Assembly (NCBI GenBank): GCA_018398765.1
Contig: JAHBMJ010001064.1
Coordinates: forward strand, 25,917-36,998
Length of the DNA stretch: 11,082 nucleotides
DNA from: Chromera velia
Taxonomy: Eukaryota; Sar; Chromeraceae
Reading direction: 5' to 3'
In this document: piece after piece, positions 1 through 8,576 of the stretch
How the letters are laid out: each line of letters starts with the position of its first letter
Position numbering within the stretch: position 1 is the stretch's first letter
Notes under the pieces: model-generated
The model's input: the letters and a program-made list of their open reading frames with translations, nothing else
Told to the model about the DNA's origin: nothing
The model's database searches: none
Program-made: the position numbers and the translations under genes

Positions 1-57
1 ATAGACCGGGAAACAAAATTTAATGTGACAGGTAGAGATACAGATAAGAAGAAAAGG

Positions 58-60
<3 letters not shown>

Positions 61-90
<30 letters not shown>
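61..90. repeat. (GA)15 microsatellite
   Basis: Fifteen uninterrupted GA dinucleotides, followed at about 93-108 by a short GAAT tandem. It is a simple sequence repeat typical of eukaryotic non-coding DNA. No function is implied. Confidence 0.95.
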
Positions 91-95
<5 letters not shown>

Positions 96-1011
96 TGAAT
101 GAATGAACGGAGATGAACATGAGAGTACTGCGACAGAGATTTTTTGGACAATAAAACCAGAAAAAAGACTCTCGATTATCTTATTGCCGGTCGCTGAGCA
201 TAAGAGTTATGTCTCCCCACAATTAGGCTCGCGGTCTTTTAATTCTAAAGGAAACATGTAAGGAGACGTTAGGGAGAGATAAGAGATCCAGTTGAAGAAG
301 AATAAAAGTTTGAACACAGGCAGCTTGGCCATCTGACTTTTTTGTTCACCTTCAACTGTACAGATCATATTTGGATGAGAAGGATGAGGCATGCCTTTTT
401 CAAGAGAGTTAAATGCCTCTCCACCTCATGCATGTATAAGGTGCGATATGTATACATTAGTATCAAAGTTTGTGCATCTTTATATCAATGCAGGTCATGA
501 TTCCGGCGACGGAGCAAGCTGCGATGGAGGTGTCTGATGTCAGAAAAAGGAAATATTGGAGCATTTGCATTTCATGGACGTATTGCATATCAAAGAATTG
601 AAAGAACTCATTCACTGCATGGAGACCGCATCTTTATTTTTATAGAATTCATTTACAATCAGTCAATCAAAAAGAAAGGTTGGCCACACCAAAGAATTGT
701 TGGGAAGGATTTAGACAGCCTAAACCTGTACGGATTGTTTTTTATACCAGAACGAAGGACCATCACGGGAAAAGATCGGCCAGATGGAATGTTCACGGAG
801 TACAAGAGTGTGTTTATGCATGAAAATGTGTTGTTGGGTCTTTTTTGTTAGCTGGATTAGTACAGATTGGCTTAGACTTTTGTTCTCAGCAATATTCAGC
901 AATGTCAGTCGCTTTGTTTTTTGAGTTGCATTGCTCTATTATTACTAAAAAGCTACTCTGGCGACTCCATATTAAAAAATTTAGTAAAAAGCCATTATGT
1001 TTTACATCTAA

Positions 1012-1150
1012 CTTTTTTTTCCATTTTTTTTAAATATATCTTTAGTTTTTTTTGTCTTTTTACTTCTTTTTCTTACTTTTTGCGATATTTTACGTATATA
1101 CGATTTTTTTCCTCTTTTTTTAGTCATTTTTAGTCATTTTTTCTAGTTTT
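1012..1150. repeat. T-rich low-complexity tract
   Basis: Repeated runs of 5-9 T separated by short mixed bases, including a direct repeat of TTTTTAGTCA near 1119-1140. The short open frames here give Phe/Ser-rich peptides, as expected from poly-T, and are not genes. Confidence 0.8.
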
Positions 1151-1395
1151 ATATAGGTGTATAGACTATTAGATCGAGACATCAGCTTCCAAAACACGAC
1201 TTTAAATATATGTTTTATAATTTCCAATATCTAATGATATTATCTGTTCTCATCAACGCTAGGTAGAGTCGTCGATCAGCGGGGCAGCGGCCCGCGGGAC
1301 CGAGCGGGCATCACACAGTGCTACAGAGACGACTTTTTTTGTGCAGAAGTCGCCTCGGGGGGCACCTCAGCTCTGCTGAGATCAGCCGAGAGGCT

Positions 1396-1400
1396 CTGAG
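1396..1400. repeat. 5-bp target-site duplication (left copy, CTGAG)
   Basis: CTGAG lies directly outside the left LTR and again directly outside the right LTR (10605-10609). Five base pairs is the usual duplication made by copia-type integrases. The match shows that the two LTRs belong to one insertion event and that both ends are intact. Confidence 0.93.
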
Positions 1401-1651
1401 TGTAGAATAAGTGATGAACTGAAGGCATAAGATTCTATACAGAAAGTCTGTCATACAGGAAAGACAAGAAACGATCTCCCTTCAACGGTTTTCAACCATC
1501 GGAGCAGGCCAATCGGTGAGAGATTGGCATGCTTTCACAGAATTCGTCATCCAATGTCACATTGGCATGCATTCATATGCATCGCGGCTCGTAAAGGCAC
1601 TGGACCTGGGCCGAGCAGACGCGCGCCGGCCGTGGGATAATCGATCTGACA
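1401..1651 (-). repeat. 3' LTR of the copia element
   Basis: A 251-bp direct repeat of 10368-10604, with termini TGTAGAATAAG and ATCGATCTGACA in plus orientation. It differs from the other LTR by 15 substitutions (hand count, all transitions) and one 14-bp gap. The extra 14 bp lie around 1551-1565, where CCAATG and CATTGG form a small inverted repeat. ATTGGCATGC also occurs twice (about 1524 and 1561), suggesting a local duplication or deletion. On the element's sense strand these give CCAAT-like motifs in the probable U3, which could be promoter boxes but are not proven. Confidence 0.95.
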
Positions 1652-1661
1652 ATCACCCCCC
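1652..1661 (-). promoter_or_regulatory. Candidate polypurine tract
   Basis: On the minus strand GGGGGGTGATT sits immediately upstream of the 3' LTR. This is where LTR retrotransposons keep the purine-rich RNase H-resistant primer for plus-strand DNA synthesis. The six G are convincing; the TGATT next to the LTR is less purine-pure than in many elements. Assigned by position and composition. Confidence 0.6.
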
Positions 1662-1705
1662 ATGAATCATATATATATGCATTCATGCAAAGATCGATCG
1701 TCCAT

Positions 1706-2605
1706 TCAAACCCTCAAAAACTTCGTCTGTCTGTCTGCATGCTGTGCACTAGTCGGCACCCAACGTGTCTCAGCCTTCAGTTCTCCCAACATCTCAATCA
1801 CAAGTTTTAACTTATGTTGGAAACGAGGCTCTGACGCACACAGTCCACTTCCCAACTGAAAAACAAGAGGCTAGGAGTCAGTCAAGATAACAATAAGAGG
1901 ATTCACCCCCCAAAGAGACTTCACAAAGTCCCTATAGCAGTAAATCTCCTTGCATCCGTCCTTAAAAGCCAACAGCTCTGCAACAGTGGTGCTGCCAAGC
2001 TTCCTCCCCTTTTTTTTCGACCTCCACATGACTGTGTTATCGTAGTCAAGTTGAGTAATGTCACCAGCGAGGGCAAACTCACCCACCAACTGAAACTCCA
2101 TCCCTTTGTGCCCCTCTTTCTTGTCTCTGTCATAAAACGCATCGACCTAGCCAAGCAAGACGGGCCTCTCCCCCTTCTTCAATGAATGCAGACGGAGGAG
2201 ACGGACTGTGGACTTAGCGTAATAGAGCGCCTTGTCAACAGCACGCAGGAACTTGTGGGATGGCTTTGTGTTGTGTCTGGACAGAGCAGAAAACAAGAAA
2301 GAAAGATGCGGCTGTGACTTCACCATCCACCCAAGCTTTCCCACTTTCTCTTGATGCTCTGTCTGCAAGGAAGGATCAATCTCTCCCTCAGCAACGTCTG
2401 CAAAATCTCTGTCAGTCAGACGTTCTTCCTTTTCCTCGATCCCTGCACAGATGTTTTACACGTACTGCCCCTGATCTCAGAGCAACTCACCCCCGGACAT
2501 GCAAACAGACAGACTACAGTAGGCATGGAGAGCCCGATCATCCATCTTCTTTGGCTCATCAGTCTTTATGTGCTTCTGCAGAGACCGAATCTCTCTTACA
2601 GCGTC
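1706..2605 (-). pseudogene. copia pol: RT connection region and RNase H (C-terminal end of pol)
   Basis: This continues the RT reading frame down to a TGA at 1706-1708, about 55 bp before the 3' LTR, which I take as the true end of pol. Between in-frame stops it keeps family landmarks: a GELL..DQGQYV segment (copia elements have LxQxxYI), GKLGWMV..QPHLSF and LSRHNTKPS, then the RNase H core VMWRSKKKGRKLGSTTVAE, with the acidic E in VAEL and D in TDS. The tail WVPTSAQHADRQTK matches the family's VxTxxQxADxxTK ending. RNase H removes template RNA during reverse transcription. Stops lie at 2606-2608 (TAA), 2477-2479 (TGA), 2456-2458 (TAA), 2147-2149 (TAG) and 1871-1873 (TAG, just after TDS, where Gln is common). 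No frame change is needed across the segment, so decay here is by substitution. Confidence 0.9.
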
Positions 2606-3370
2606 TTAAGCGAAAATGAAGAGATCGTCCACATGCATAACCATCAGAGTGATTGGCTTGCCACTCCAGTTACGCTTAACCAGAATGCTCTCGCTCATCT
2701 CCTTCCACCCTTCCTTCCCAGCAACAGAATTCTTGAAAAATTGGGTGTACCTGCGAGGGGCATCTTTCAGTCCGTAGGCTGCTTTCACGATGCGAATAAC
2801 CAACCCCCCTCTCAGCTGCGGAATCATATGAAAGGGCAAGTCATCTAGCAGATGGAGCCAGACGTTTTCATCACTGTATGGGCACTGGAGGAATGCAGTC
2901 ATCATATCTGTCTTGGCAGCCTGCAACCCTTGAGTGAGAGCCCACACAATGGCTGCCTTCACAAGGCCTGAATCTGTAGTGCCAGAGTAGGTCTCTAGCA
3001 GGGGACGCATATCTTCGAACCTCCTCATAACTAGACGACTCTTTGGAACTCTCTCTCCATTCTTCAGCTTCCAAGTTCTAACCATGCAGAGAGTGAGAGG
3101 CTTGACTCCCTTCTGTCGGGCGTCCTCACGAGACAAGATCTCGTCAAGACTGAACACCCCACACTCAAGCCAACGACGGAACTCTTTCTCATCGCTCTCT
3201 CTAAACAACCCCGCACGGATTTCTTCATCTGTTGCTGTTAGGTGCCCTTTCGTGGCATTCTCTTCACGCTGAAGTAACTTCTTTGCCTTCGCTGCCTGCT
3301 GTACGTTGAGCACAACAGACAGGGCTCGGTCGAGCCTCTCAGCAGCCGCCTTCTCTGCCTCTTGCTGCCT
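2606..3370 (-). pseudogene. copia reverse transcriptase (RVT_2)
   Basis: The longest intact piece of pol, 235 codons open from about 3313, with sensible Lys/Ala/Glu-rich sequence in the same frame back to about 3370. RT copies element RNA into DNA inside the virus-like particle. Visible landmarks are [21 protein letters not shown] (the family's ETYSPT); [10 protein letters not shown] carrying the first catalytic Asp (codon 2906-2908); [13 protein letters not shown] (family KALYGLKQAPRAW); and MHVDDLFIF with the Asp pair (about 2624-2635). The box reads HVDD where copia RTs normally have YVDD. The frame ends at a TAA (2606-2608) right after this box, and homology continues in the same frame beyond it. 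Upstream pol is in another frame: one base appears to be missing close to 3370. Confidence 0.95.
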
Positions 3371-4188
3371 TCATCTCTCAATACACGTATCTTCTGACAG
3401 CGTGCCTTCCGATTGAGACAGGCATACGAGGCCATCTCTCTTTCTATGTCGGGAAATAAAGAGACAGGCTCAGCACACTCACTCTTTTCTTCTTCATCCC
3501 CCTCATCTCTAAACCCCTCGGGAAGGGCGTTCTCTCCAAACAAAGAATCATCTCCAACAAGGGGATCAATAGAAACACGCTCGATTCCATCGTCCTCCTC
3601 TTCTTCTTTGATGCCTGGAAGCCAGGCAGCCTCATCAGGAACGCAGGCCCCTTCTTCCAGAAAAGCATCCCCTGAACCCTCTTATCCCCCCCGAACACGA
3701 GAAATGACATCTTCAGGGATTTGCATCCCTTCGGAGAAACGGAAATTCTCAAGGATCTTGTTACCCTTCCTATCATCAACCTCCGTTAAACTCTCTTTCT
3801 CCCATCCTGTGCCGGAAGAGTTGGGCTTCAGGGCCACAATGTCAATCCGTCTCTTCAACTGTCGAACGACCTGTGCGGGAAACCACACACCCCCGGACCG
3901 CCGAACAATGAGGCCTTTTCTCTCCTCCCCCCCCTCAGTGGGAGGCGGGACCTCTGCATCTGCCTCAACAACGACTACTCCCTCATCAAATCTCTCCATC
4001 TCCACTCTTCCTTTTCGCTTCAACACAACGAGATCAAAGGCATCACTGCTCTCCTCCCTCCATTCAGAACCCCTGTCGGACCTGTTGGAATCATCAGGGG
4101 CCTCGGTTGAGGCAGGATCGGACGAGCACTCACCGACCCACTGGTGAAGACGGACTTCAAATTGAGAGGGATGGATGCGAACCGTCTG
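3371..4188 (-). pseudogene. copia pol: integrase C-terminal region and acidic linker
   Basis: This stretch stays in the integrase frame from the TAG at 4189-4191 down to about 3370, with one stop inside it (TAA 3682-3684). It includes SGGVWFPAQVVRQLKRR, then an acidic Glu/Asp-rich segment (KEEEEDDGIERV, GDEEEKSE). Copia integrases have a long, poorly conserved C-terminal part rich in charged residues before RT begins, and this fits in position and composition, but no strong motif identifies it. It joins the RT frame through a 1-nt loss near 3370. A 244-codon antisense frame (3413-4147, plus strand) is its shadow. Confidence 0.75.
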
Positions 4189-4783
4189 CTACCCCCCTTT
4201 ACGCTTTACAACAACAGAGACGGCCTTCAAAGAGAGCACCCCCCCGAAAAAACCAATCTCCTCCTTTGATGCAAAGCCCTCCTGCAAGCCAGGAGCGCGA
4301 TCAACAAAGCACACCCTGTCTCCAACGGTCACAAGACACACCCCCGGACTCTCCTCAAAGATGGCAGAGTCTGGAGACTTTCTAGTGTGTGAGTGAACCG
4401 TCTCACCCATCTACTGTGCAACCCCCTGCAGGAAAGATGGCCAAAGGTAGGCAGGGACAGGGATGGAGAGAAACAACTTCCGCAGGACAGACTTGAGAGT
4501 AGCATTCACTTTCTCAACGAGCCTCTAATTTTACGGTGTGTACGGAGCCCCAAAATCCTGTGAAATGCCCTCTTGTCTGCAAAACTGTCTATAAAAAGAT
4601 GAAGTGAATTCCCCTCCATTATCTGAAGAGACAATCTTTGGTTTTCCTTTTCCCAAGTGTTCAAACTTTCTTATCCAGTGGATCAGGTAGTGCACGGCCA
4701 TCTATTTCTTTCTAATTGCCATCAAGTCAACCTTCCTTGTTGCTTCATCAACAATCACAAAAACGCACAGAAATCTAGAAAAC
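4189..4783 (-). pseudogene. copia integrase catalytic core, part downstream of the nested element
   Basis: The second part of the rve integrase core, which joins the new DNA copy to the host chromosome. Visible are FLCVFVIVDEATRK (family LVIVDDFSRK), KIVSSDNGGEF with the second catalytic Asp (4621-4623), GAPYTP, and LVEKVNATLK with the catalytic Glu (4513-4515). The Asp and Glu are 35 residues apart, the canonical D-35-E spacing. In-frame stops are TAG 4702-4704, TAA 4531-4533, TAG 4525-4527, TAG 4411-4413 and TAG 4189-4191. The TAA directly follows PYTP, where copia integrases have Gln, which points to CAA->TAA. No frame change occurs across the segment. It is cut from the first catalytic Asp by the element at 4792-5845. 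Confidence 0.93.
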
Positions 4784-4791
4784 ACCCCCCA
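4784..4791. repeat. 8-bp target-site duplication of nested element (left copy, ACCCCCCA)
   Basis: ACCCCCCA occurs here and at 5846-5853, flanking the nested element. Removing the element plus one copy rejoins integrase codons in phase (...KVKVWGV|FSRFLCV...), which independently supports this boundary. The terminal A could belong to the inverted repeat instead, giving 7 bp. Eight base pairs is typical of hAT transposons. Confidence 0.85.
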
Positions 4792-5016
4792 CCCCTAGGG
4801 TATGACACCTAAAAAAAAATAAATATAATCTAATTACAAAGCCTAGGGGTATGTGTCACTCTGATTAGCTATAACTCTAAAAAGTGGTTTTTTAAGCTTT
4901 TTAGGATGAACTGACCTTATTCTTATGATAACATAACTTTTTAAATTAAATCTCATGACCTTTTATATATAGGAAAGTCAATTCGCCCTCTGAGGTTCGC
5001 AAACGCTCATGACGTC

Positions 5017-5028
5017 GGTTTGCAAACC
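5017..5028. repeat. 12-bp perfect palindrome GGTTTGCAAACC in nested element
   Basis: GGTTTGCAAACC is its own reverse complement. A near copy, GGTTCGCAAACG, lies just before it (about 4994-5005). It belongs to the AAACC motif cluster of the left arm and may be a protein-binding site for a mobilising transposase; this is inference. Confidence 0.6.
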
Positions 5029-5670
5029 TAATCCCCCAACCTGACCAAACCTGTCTAAACCTGTCTAAACCTGGTTCCAAATGGCTTTTGCATGAACACA
5101 GAGAAGATGTAAAGCAAACATAAGCTGGTATTTTACCAGGAAATATCAGACAAACCGATTATTTAATGAATGTAAAATAAAGTCAAGAACACAAAAGCTA
5201 CCTTCATTCTTTCACATTTCAACAGACTTCTCCAGAGGTGCCATTTCCTTTTCAAACGCCCAGTGAACTTGTTTCAATTCTCTATCTTCAATTCGTAAGC
5301 CGCCATCAATGTTTAGTGCAGTGGGTTTCCAAATTCCTCAATCATATGTGTGGTTTCCACAGAGAGGGAAAGAAGAGAGGGAAAAAGGGGGGGGGGGGCA
5401 GGATAAGGAGAATGCAGCGGCTGCTATGAATGCTGATGTGAGCAAGACTGTATCCCCTTCCTGAAACGCTCATGCGCAGAGTGTCACAGACGTGGTCCTA
5501 CCAGCAAAAACGTACAAAATATGTTTTTAACAGATCATTCATATACAGATTTCAGAAGTTTAACTAGGTTTAGACAGTTTGAAGAGGTTTGGAAGGTTTG
5601 AGTCTGGTACGACCATGGTTTCCAAACCAATTCTAAACCTGACGTAGCGAATAGGTTTTAAATTCATCTA

Positions 5671-5694
5671 AACCTACCCTAACCTACCCTAACC
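5671..5694. repeat. Short tandem AACCTACCCT x2.4
   Basis: Two full and one partial copy of AACCTACCCT in the right arm of the nested element. The unit resembles CCCTAAA-type telomeric repeats but is not one; it reads better as part of the element's AAACCT motif array. Confidence 0.8.
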
Positions 5695-5845
5695 TTAGCC
5701 ACTCAACCCTATTTTAGCGTTTTTTAAGCTTTTTTAGCAAATTGAGCTCCAAAAATCTCTTTTAAAACATCAAAGAATTAAGTTTTTATTGAAAAAGCTA
5801 ACTTTAAACCTAGGATACCCTCACAAAGTGTCAAACCCTAGCCCT

Positions 5846-5853
5846 ACCCCCCA
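5846..5853. repeat. 8-bp target-site duplication of nested element (right copy)
   Basis: ACCCCCCA, identical to 4784-4791. On the minus strand it completes the integrase codons for Trp-Gly after KVKV. Confidence 0.85.
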
Positions 5854-6444
5854 AACTTTCACCTTCGTCAAGTCATGAATGATTCTGTCATTGAACTCAC
5901 TCACACGCGAAGATACACCACAAGCAGGCACACTTCATGCACGCGCATTCACTCTGACACACGCATCGCACTCTTCATCCACTTGCTGACACTCATGCAA
6001 GGACACTTCGATTCCTTTCTTATGCAGTGCCTTTCTCAGACGCTCACCCACGGCATGACAATATCTGTGATGCAACAGCTTCACAAGGTTTGCACGCTTG
6101 TCTGCATCCACAGGCATCTGGAGACGATGCACTCTTTCTTCTGCTTTCTTTCTCTTCTCACTGTCTGGATCGCTGTGCTTTCTTGCATGTGCTTCGGCCT
6201 TTTCTTTGGAGTAGGAAGGAAGAGGCTCAGAGAAGCGAACATGCTTGCACCCATAATCAAACTTCCTCACTGCAGAAGGTCGAGCACTCTCTCCTTTTCT
6301 TTCTGAATCATTCAAAAATAAAAGAGGCAAAGAGTTTTTTTCAACCACCTGTATAGGAAACTTTTCTCTGTTCACATCTTCCAACCAAACGTAGCCACTT
6401 CCTTCCTCCAAATCAAGACGCTTCTTGCTGGCAGAAAACAAAGA
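5854..6444 (-). pseudogene. copia integrase N-terminal HHCC zinc finger and first catalytic Asp
   Basis: The upstream part of integrase and the pre-integrase region. The zinc-binding domain is visible as LLHHRYCHAVGERL followed by ECDACVRV: H-x3-H, about 28 residues, then C-x2-C (about 5959-6072), the retroelement integrase HHCC pattern. After a TGA at 5935-5937 the same frame continues as VSEFNDRIIHDLTKVKVW, whose HDL holds the first catalytic Asp (5872-5874). The reading frame is unbroken apart from that stop and the TAA at 6445-6447 just upstream. The TGA could be a decayed CGA (Arg). The frame then runs into the 8-bp duplication and the nested element at 5845. Confidence 0.9.
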
Positions 6445-6786
6445 TTAATCGATTTCATCACTCATCGCCGCCTCTTCACGCGCTGTCCTCCAGATACCTC
6501 GATTTACATCGAAGACCGGCAGGTGCAGAAGTGCGATTTAAGACGTGGTGAGGACTGCGTCAGAATGAGCAATGTCAAACACTTTCACTTTGTCATACGT
6601 AGACACAGAGTAGGCAGCAGCGACAGAGGGAGAAACCAAACTAAAGGTATTGCCGGAATCGACAAGAAGGGAAAGAGTATGCTTCAAACAAGACTTTCTC
6701 TGTCTTTTCTTCGTAGATCCTGTCTTCTCTCTCTCCTCACTACCCCCACCACAACCTCCAGGCAGCACCGGTACAGAAGGAGAAAG
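6445..6786 (-). pseudogene. copia aspartic protease (retropepsin-like)
   Basis: This region encodes LSLLVDSGNTFSLVSPSVAA, with the DSG catalytic triplet (Asp codon 6658-6660) followed by hydrophobic residues, as in retropepsins that dimerise to cut Gag-Pol. It lies between gag and integrase, as expected in copia. Stops at 6538-6540 (TAA) and 6445-6447 (TAA) break the frame, with no frame change. The open frame appears to begin at 6825 with MNSTKSYFRV, but those first residues (6787-6825) come from the inverted repeat of the foldback insertion, so retrotransposon sequence starts at 6786. It has the same frame as integrase downstream and is -1 relative to gag upstream. Confidence 0.85.
6783..6786. 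repeat. Putative 4-bp target-site duplication AAAG (left)
   Basis: AAAG directly outside the left inverted repeat is matched by AAAG at 9071-9074 directly outside the right one. With four bases the match could be chance, and 3 bp (AAG) fits almost as well. The element ends themselves are secure because the inverted repeats stop here. Confidence 0.5.
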
Positions 6787-7274
6787 AACAGAGTGGACTC
6801 TAAAGTAGGACTTAGTGGAATTCAAAGTGACTTTTAAATTTACTATATTTTAGCTTCATTATAAAGTAAAATTAGGTTGCTTAAAGCAATCTAGAGCATT
6901 TTAAAGCATTTAAAATCGTTACTCCTGTGTGAATCTGCTCAAATGTGCTCAAAAGACTGGTTAATTAGCTAGGGTGCATGGTGGGAAAAATTATGATCAC
7001 CGCGGTATGTAGAAGTTAATGAATGTTACCTGCAAAGAAATACACAGGCACAACACTAATGGATACGCTCAAAAGCAACATTTAGCGCCGCCAATCAACT
7101 ACAAAGAATTGCCTTTTCTGCAAGGGAAACAGTACAAGAAGGAGGGCTTCACAGCTAGGCTGGTCAGACCGGACAGGAGGCGGTCAGCAGGGGTTGGACA
7201 GGATTCCAAAGAACAGAGCACAGAGACAATATAATTCTTTTTACAAAGAAGTCACACTACACAGTGTAAAAGCT
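6787..7274 (+). repeat. Left terminal inverted repeat of foldback element
   Basis: 488 bp that pair with 8577-9070 along their whole length. A hand alignment gives 26 substitutions, all transitions, and one 6-bp gap near the outer end (AAAGT followed by TACTGT only on the right). A 71-codon frame (7019-7234) is present in both repeats, but most differences in it change the amino acid, so it does not look like a maintained gene. Confidence 0.95.
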
Positions 7275-8280
7275 TGCAAATCGTTCTGCGTATGTCAATG
7301 AGAAACTGTGAAAAAGAAGGACACGTCCGTAGGTAGATTCAGATGTTTAGATGGAGACTAGTACAGAGTGCTACAAATAAGAAAGGATGAACGAGTAAGG
7401 AGCACTAAGTCTTGGCAATGTGTCGGGATAGTATGGACCGCTTTCAAAGACTGACACACATGGAGCAAGTGGAAGACATTCAAATGCATGAAAGCTGAGC
7501 GATTGGTCTGAGTGGAAAAATGTCTGGCACGACTGAGAGCTATGCAAAGCTTCAGAAGAGGCGGTCAAAAAATGAAGGCTCCAGCAGACTCTCCATCGAC
7601 CCTCTCTCAGTGACCTCCCTTGTACGTTTCTGTCAAGCTCCTAGCAGAACAAAGAAGCTAGATACTAAGTAAATCATCATGCAAAGCGAAAGAGCGAGCT
7701 GCGCTTCTTTAACTGACCTGCAGGTGTCCCCAAGTCTCCGTCCACCAACACCTGCAAACACGGAGGGACGGGCGTTCACGCTTTGTGCAGTCAAGGAAGC
7801 ACTTCTGTCTAGCTTATTCTGCGTGCACAAGGTTCCAAGGAAAAGATTAAGAGCCTAAGAAGCAGCGGGTCCGGACAGGCTGACCTGGGGGTTGACCGCG
7901 GGGCTCCCAAGACTGTGACCTGCAAGGAAAGAGTAAGGAGAGCGATGAGGGCAGCAGTACTTTAACACCTAGATAAGGCCGGCAGCCCTTCCCCGCTTAA
8001 ACAGGAGGAAAAGCAGCAAGCAGGAAGACGTTGAAAGCAAAATCAAGATGGCTGGTCTCCACTGGACCCACCTGCAAGCTCCACTTCGTGCCGACCCGAG
8101 GTGACCCAGCAATTGTTGTTGTAGCCGTCTCCTCTAGAGCCCCGAAAGTGTACTGAGTCTCCCAAAAAAAAAGTTAAAACCGAGAAAACGCTCTATCACA
8201 CATCTTCAAAAATTGTTAGAAAACATCTTACAGAGCGTTTTTTGTGGCAACATTTCTGTGGGAAAAGTTTGTTTGCTCAG

Positions 8281-8308
8281 AGGTTCAGGACTCCGCAGTT
8301 TTGAACCT
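8281..8308. repeat. Imperfect hairpin, relative of the one at 8489-8522
   Basis: AGGTTCAGGACT, loop CCGC, AGTTTTGAACCT: a 12-bp stem if two G-T wobble pairs are allowed. The stem sequence and 4-base GC loop resemble the perfect hairpin 200 bp downstream, suggesting they are copies of one palindromic unit, this one decayed by transitions. Confidence 0.7.
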
Positions 8309-8468
8309 GTGGACCTTCAAGATGGACAAGAGACTTCAGACCCGATTATTGGCTGACAGAGGCAAAGTCGGCTGCATGCGTCGAAGGGGCAGGGTGCTGC
8401 CACCTCCTCTGGCCCCGTGGTGGCGCCTCCTGGACCCACGATAAGCCCATGTCTAGACCTGGCGGCGG

Positions 8469-8484
8469 GGGGGGTTAACCCCCC
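8469..8484. repeat. 16-bp palindrome GGGGGGTTAACCCCCC
   Basis: A perfect self-complementary sequence centred on TTAA, within a G/C homopolymer-rich patch just before the perfect hairpin at 8489-8522. Confidence 0.85.
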
Positions 8485-8488
8485 TGGT

Positions 8489-8522
8489 CCAAGGTTCAGA
8501 AGTGCGGACTTCTGAACCTTGG
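8489..8522. repeat. Perfect 15-bp hairpin with GCGG loop
   Basis: CCAAGGTTCAGAAGT, loop GCGG, ACTTCTGAACCTTGG. The stem has no mismatches, in contrast to the ~5% divergence of the element's own inverted repeats. It is flanked by G/C runs. No T-run follows in a position that would make it a terminator. Function unknown. Confidence 0.9.
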
Positions 8523-8576
8523 GGGAGGGGGGGGTGTCCAACCTAACTCGAGGTCCCTGACCCAAAACAGTTACAG

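Larger units (their letters stand above)
1..1395. other. Left flank, no supportable gene
   Basis: This is sequence outside the retrotransposon. It contains a GA microsatellite, a short GAAT tandem (about 93-108), a T-rich stretch (about 1012-1150) and a GC-rich patch (about 1278-1310). The longest open frame (537-851, plus strand, 104 codons) has no recognisable domain. A CAG/G resembling a splice acceptor near 490 precedes a short open stretch, but nothing supports it as an exon. Probably intergenic or intronic. Confidence 0.6.
4792..5845. mobile_element. hAT-like non-autonomous DNA element (1054 bp) nested in integrase
   Basis: The ends are imperfect inverted repeats: ACCCCTAGGGTATGACAC (4791-4808) against the reverse complement of 5828-5845, AGGGCTAGGGTTTGACAC. 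They are flanked by the 8-bp duplication ACCCCCCA. Both arms contain clusters of AAACCT/AGGTTT motifs in both orientations (for example about 5022-5072 and 5562-5675), and CTGTCTAAACCT appears in inverted orientation in the two arms. Repeated subterminal motifs with 8-bp duplications are typical of hAT elements, whose transposase binds such motifs. I see no transposase; the only frame of note (5238-5429) has no domain. It is therefore a non-autonomous, MITE-like or internally deleted element. Superfamily assignment is inferred from structure only. Confidence 0.82.
7275..8576. other. Interior of foldback element, no recognisable gene
   Basis: 1302 bp of unique sequence between the inverted repeats. 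Open frames on either strand are at most about 82 codons and show no domains. It holds several inverted repeats: TGCAGGTGT...ACACCTGCA near 7728-7766; AAAACGCTCT (8185-8194) with AGAGCGTTTT (8232-8241); and the related hairpins at 8281-8308 and 8489-8522. It may be captured host sequence or a degenerate remnant; nothing visible decides. Confidence 0.6.

Noticed and set aside
537-851. 104-codon plus-strand open frame in the left flank
   Set aside because: No recognisable domain, no supporting start or splice context, and a length possible by chance in AT-rich DNA. Mentioned under the left flank only.
2351-2848. 165-codon plus-strand open frame
   Set aside because: Antisense to RT, whose motifs on the minus strand are unmistakable.
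3413-4147. 244-codon plus-strand open frame
   Set aside because: Antisense to the integrase-RT linker of pol; the Ser/Pro-rich translation is what the reverse of an acidic, Arg-rich coding strand gives.
5671-5694. Interstitial telomere repeat
   Set aside because: The unit is 10 bp (AACCTACCCT), not a 6-7 bp telomere unit, and it lies inside an array of AAACCT motifs of a transposon.
1706-6540. Reassigned stop codons (TAA/TAG read as Gln) instead of a pseudogene
   Set aside because: Two stops do sit at Gln positions, but TGA also interrupts pol (2477-2479, 5935-5937), frame changes exist, and two transposons interrupt the coding region. Decay explains all of this; host genes would be needed to argue for code change.
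6787-6825. MNSTKSYFRV... as the true N-terminus of the protease frame
   Set aside because: These codons are encoded by the foldback element's inverted repeat, so the apparent start is created by the insertion.
7019-7234. 71-codon frame conserved in both inverted repeats (also 8617-8832, minus strand)
   Set aside because: It is duplicated only because it lies in the repeats. Of the codon differences within it, about eight alter the amino acid and two do not, so there is no sign of purifying selection.
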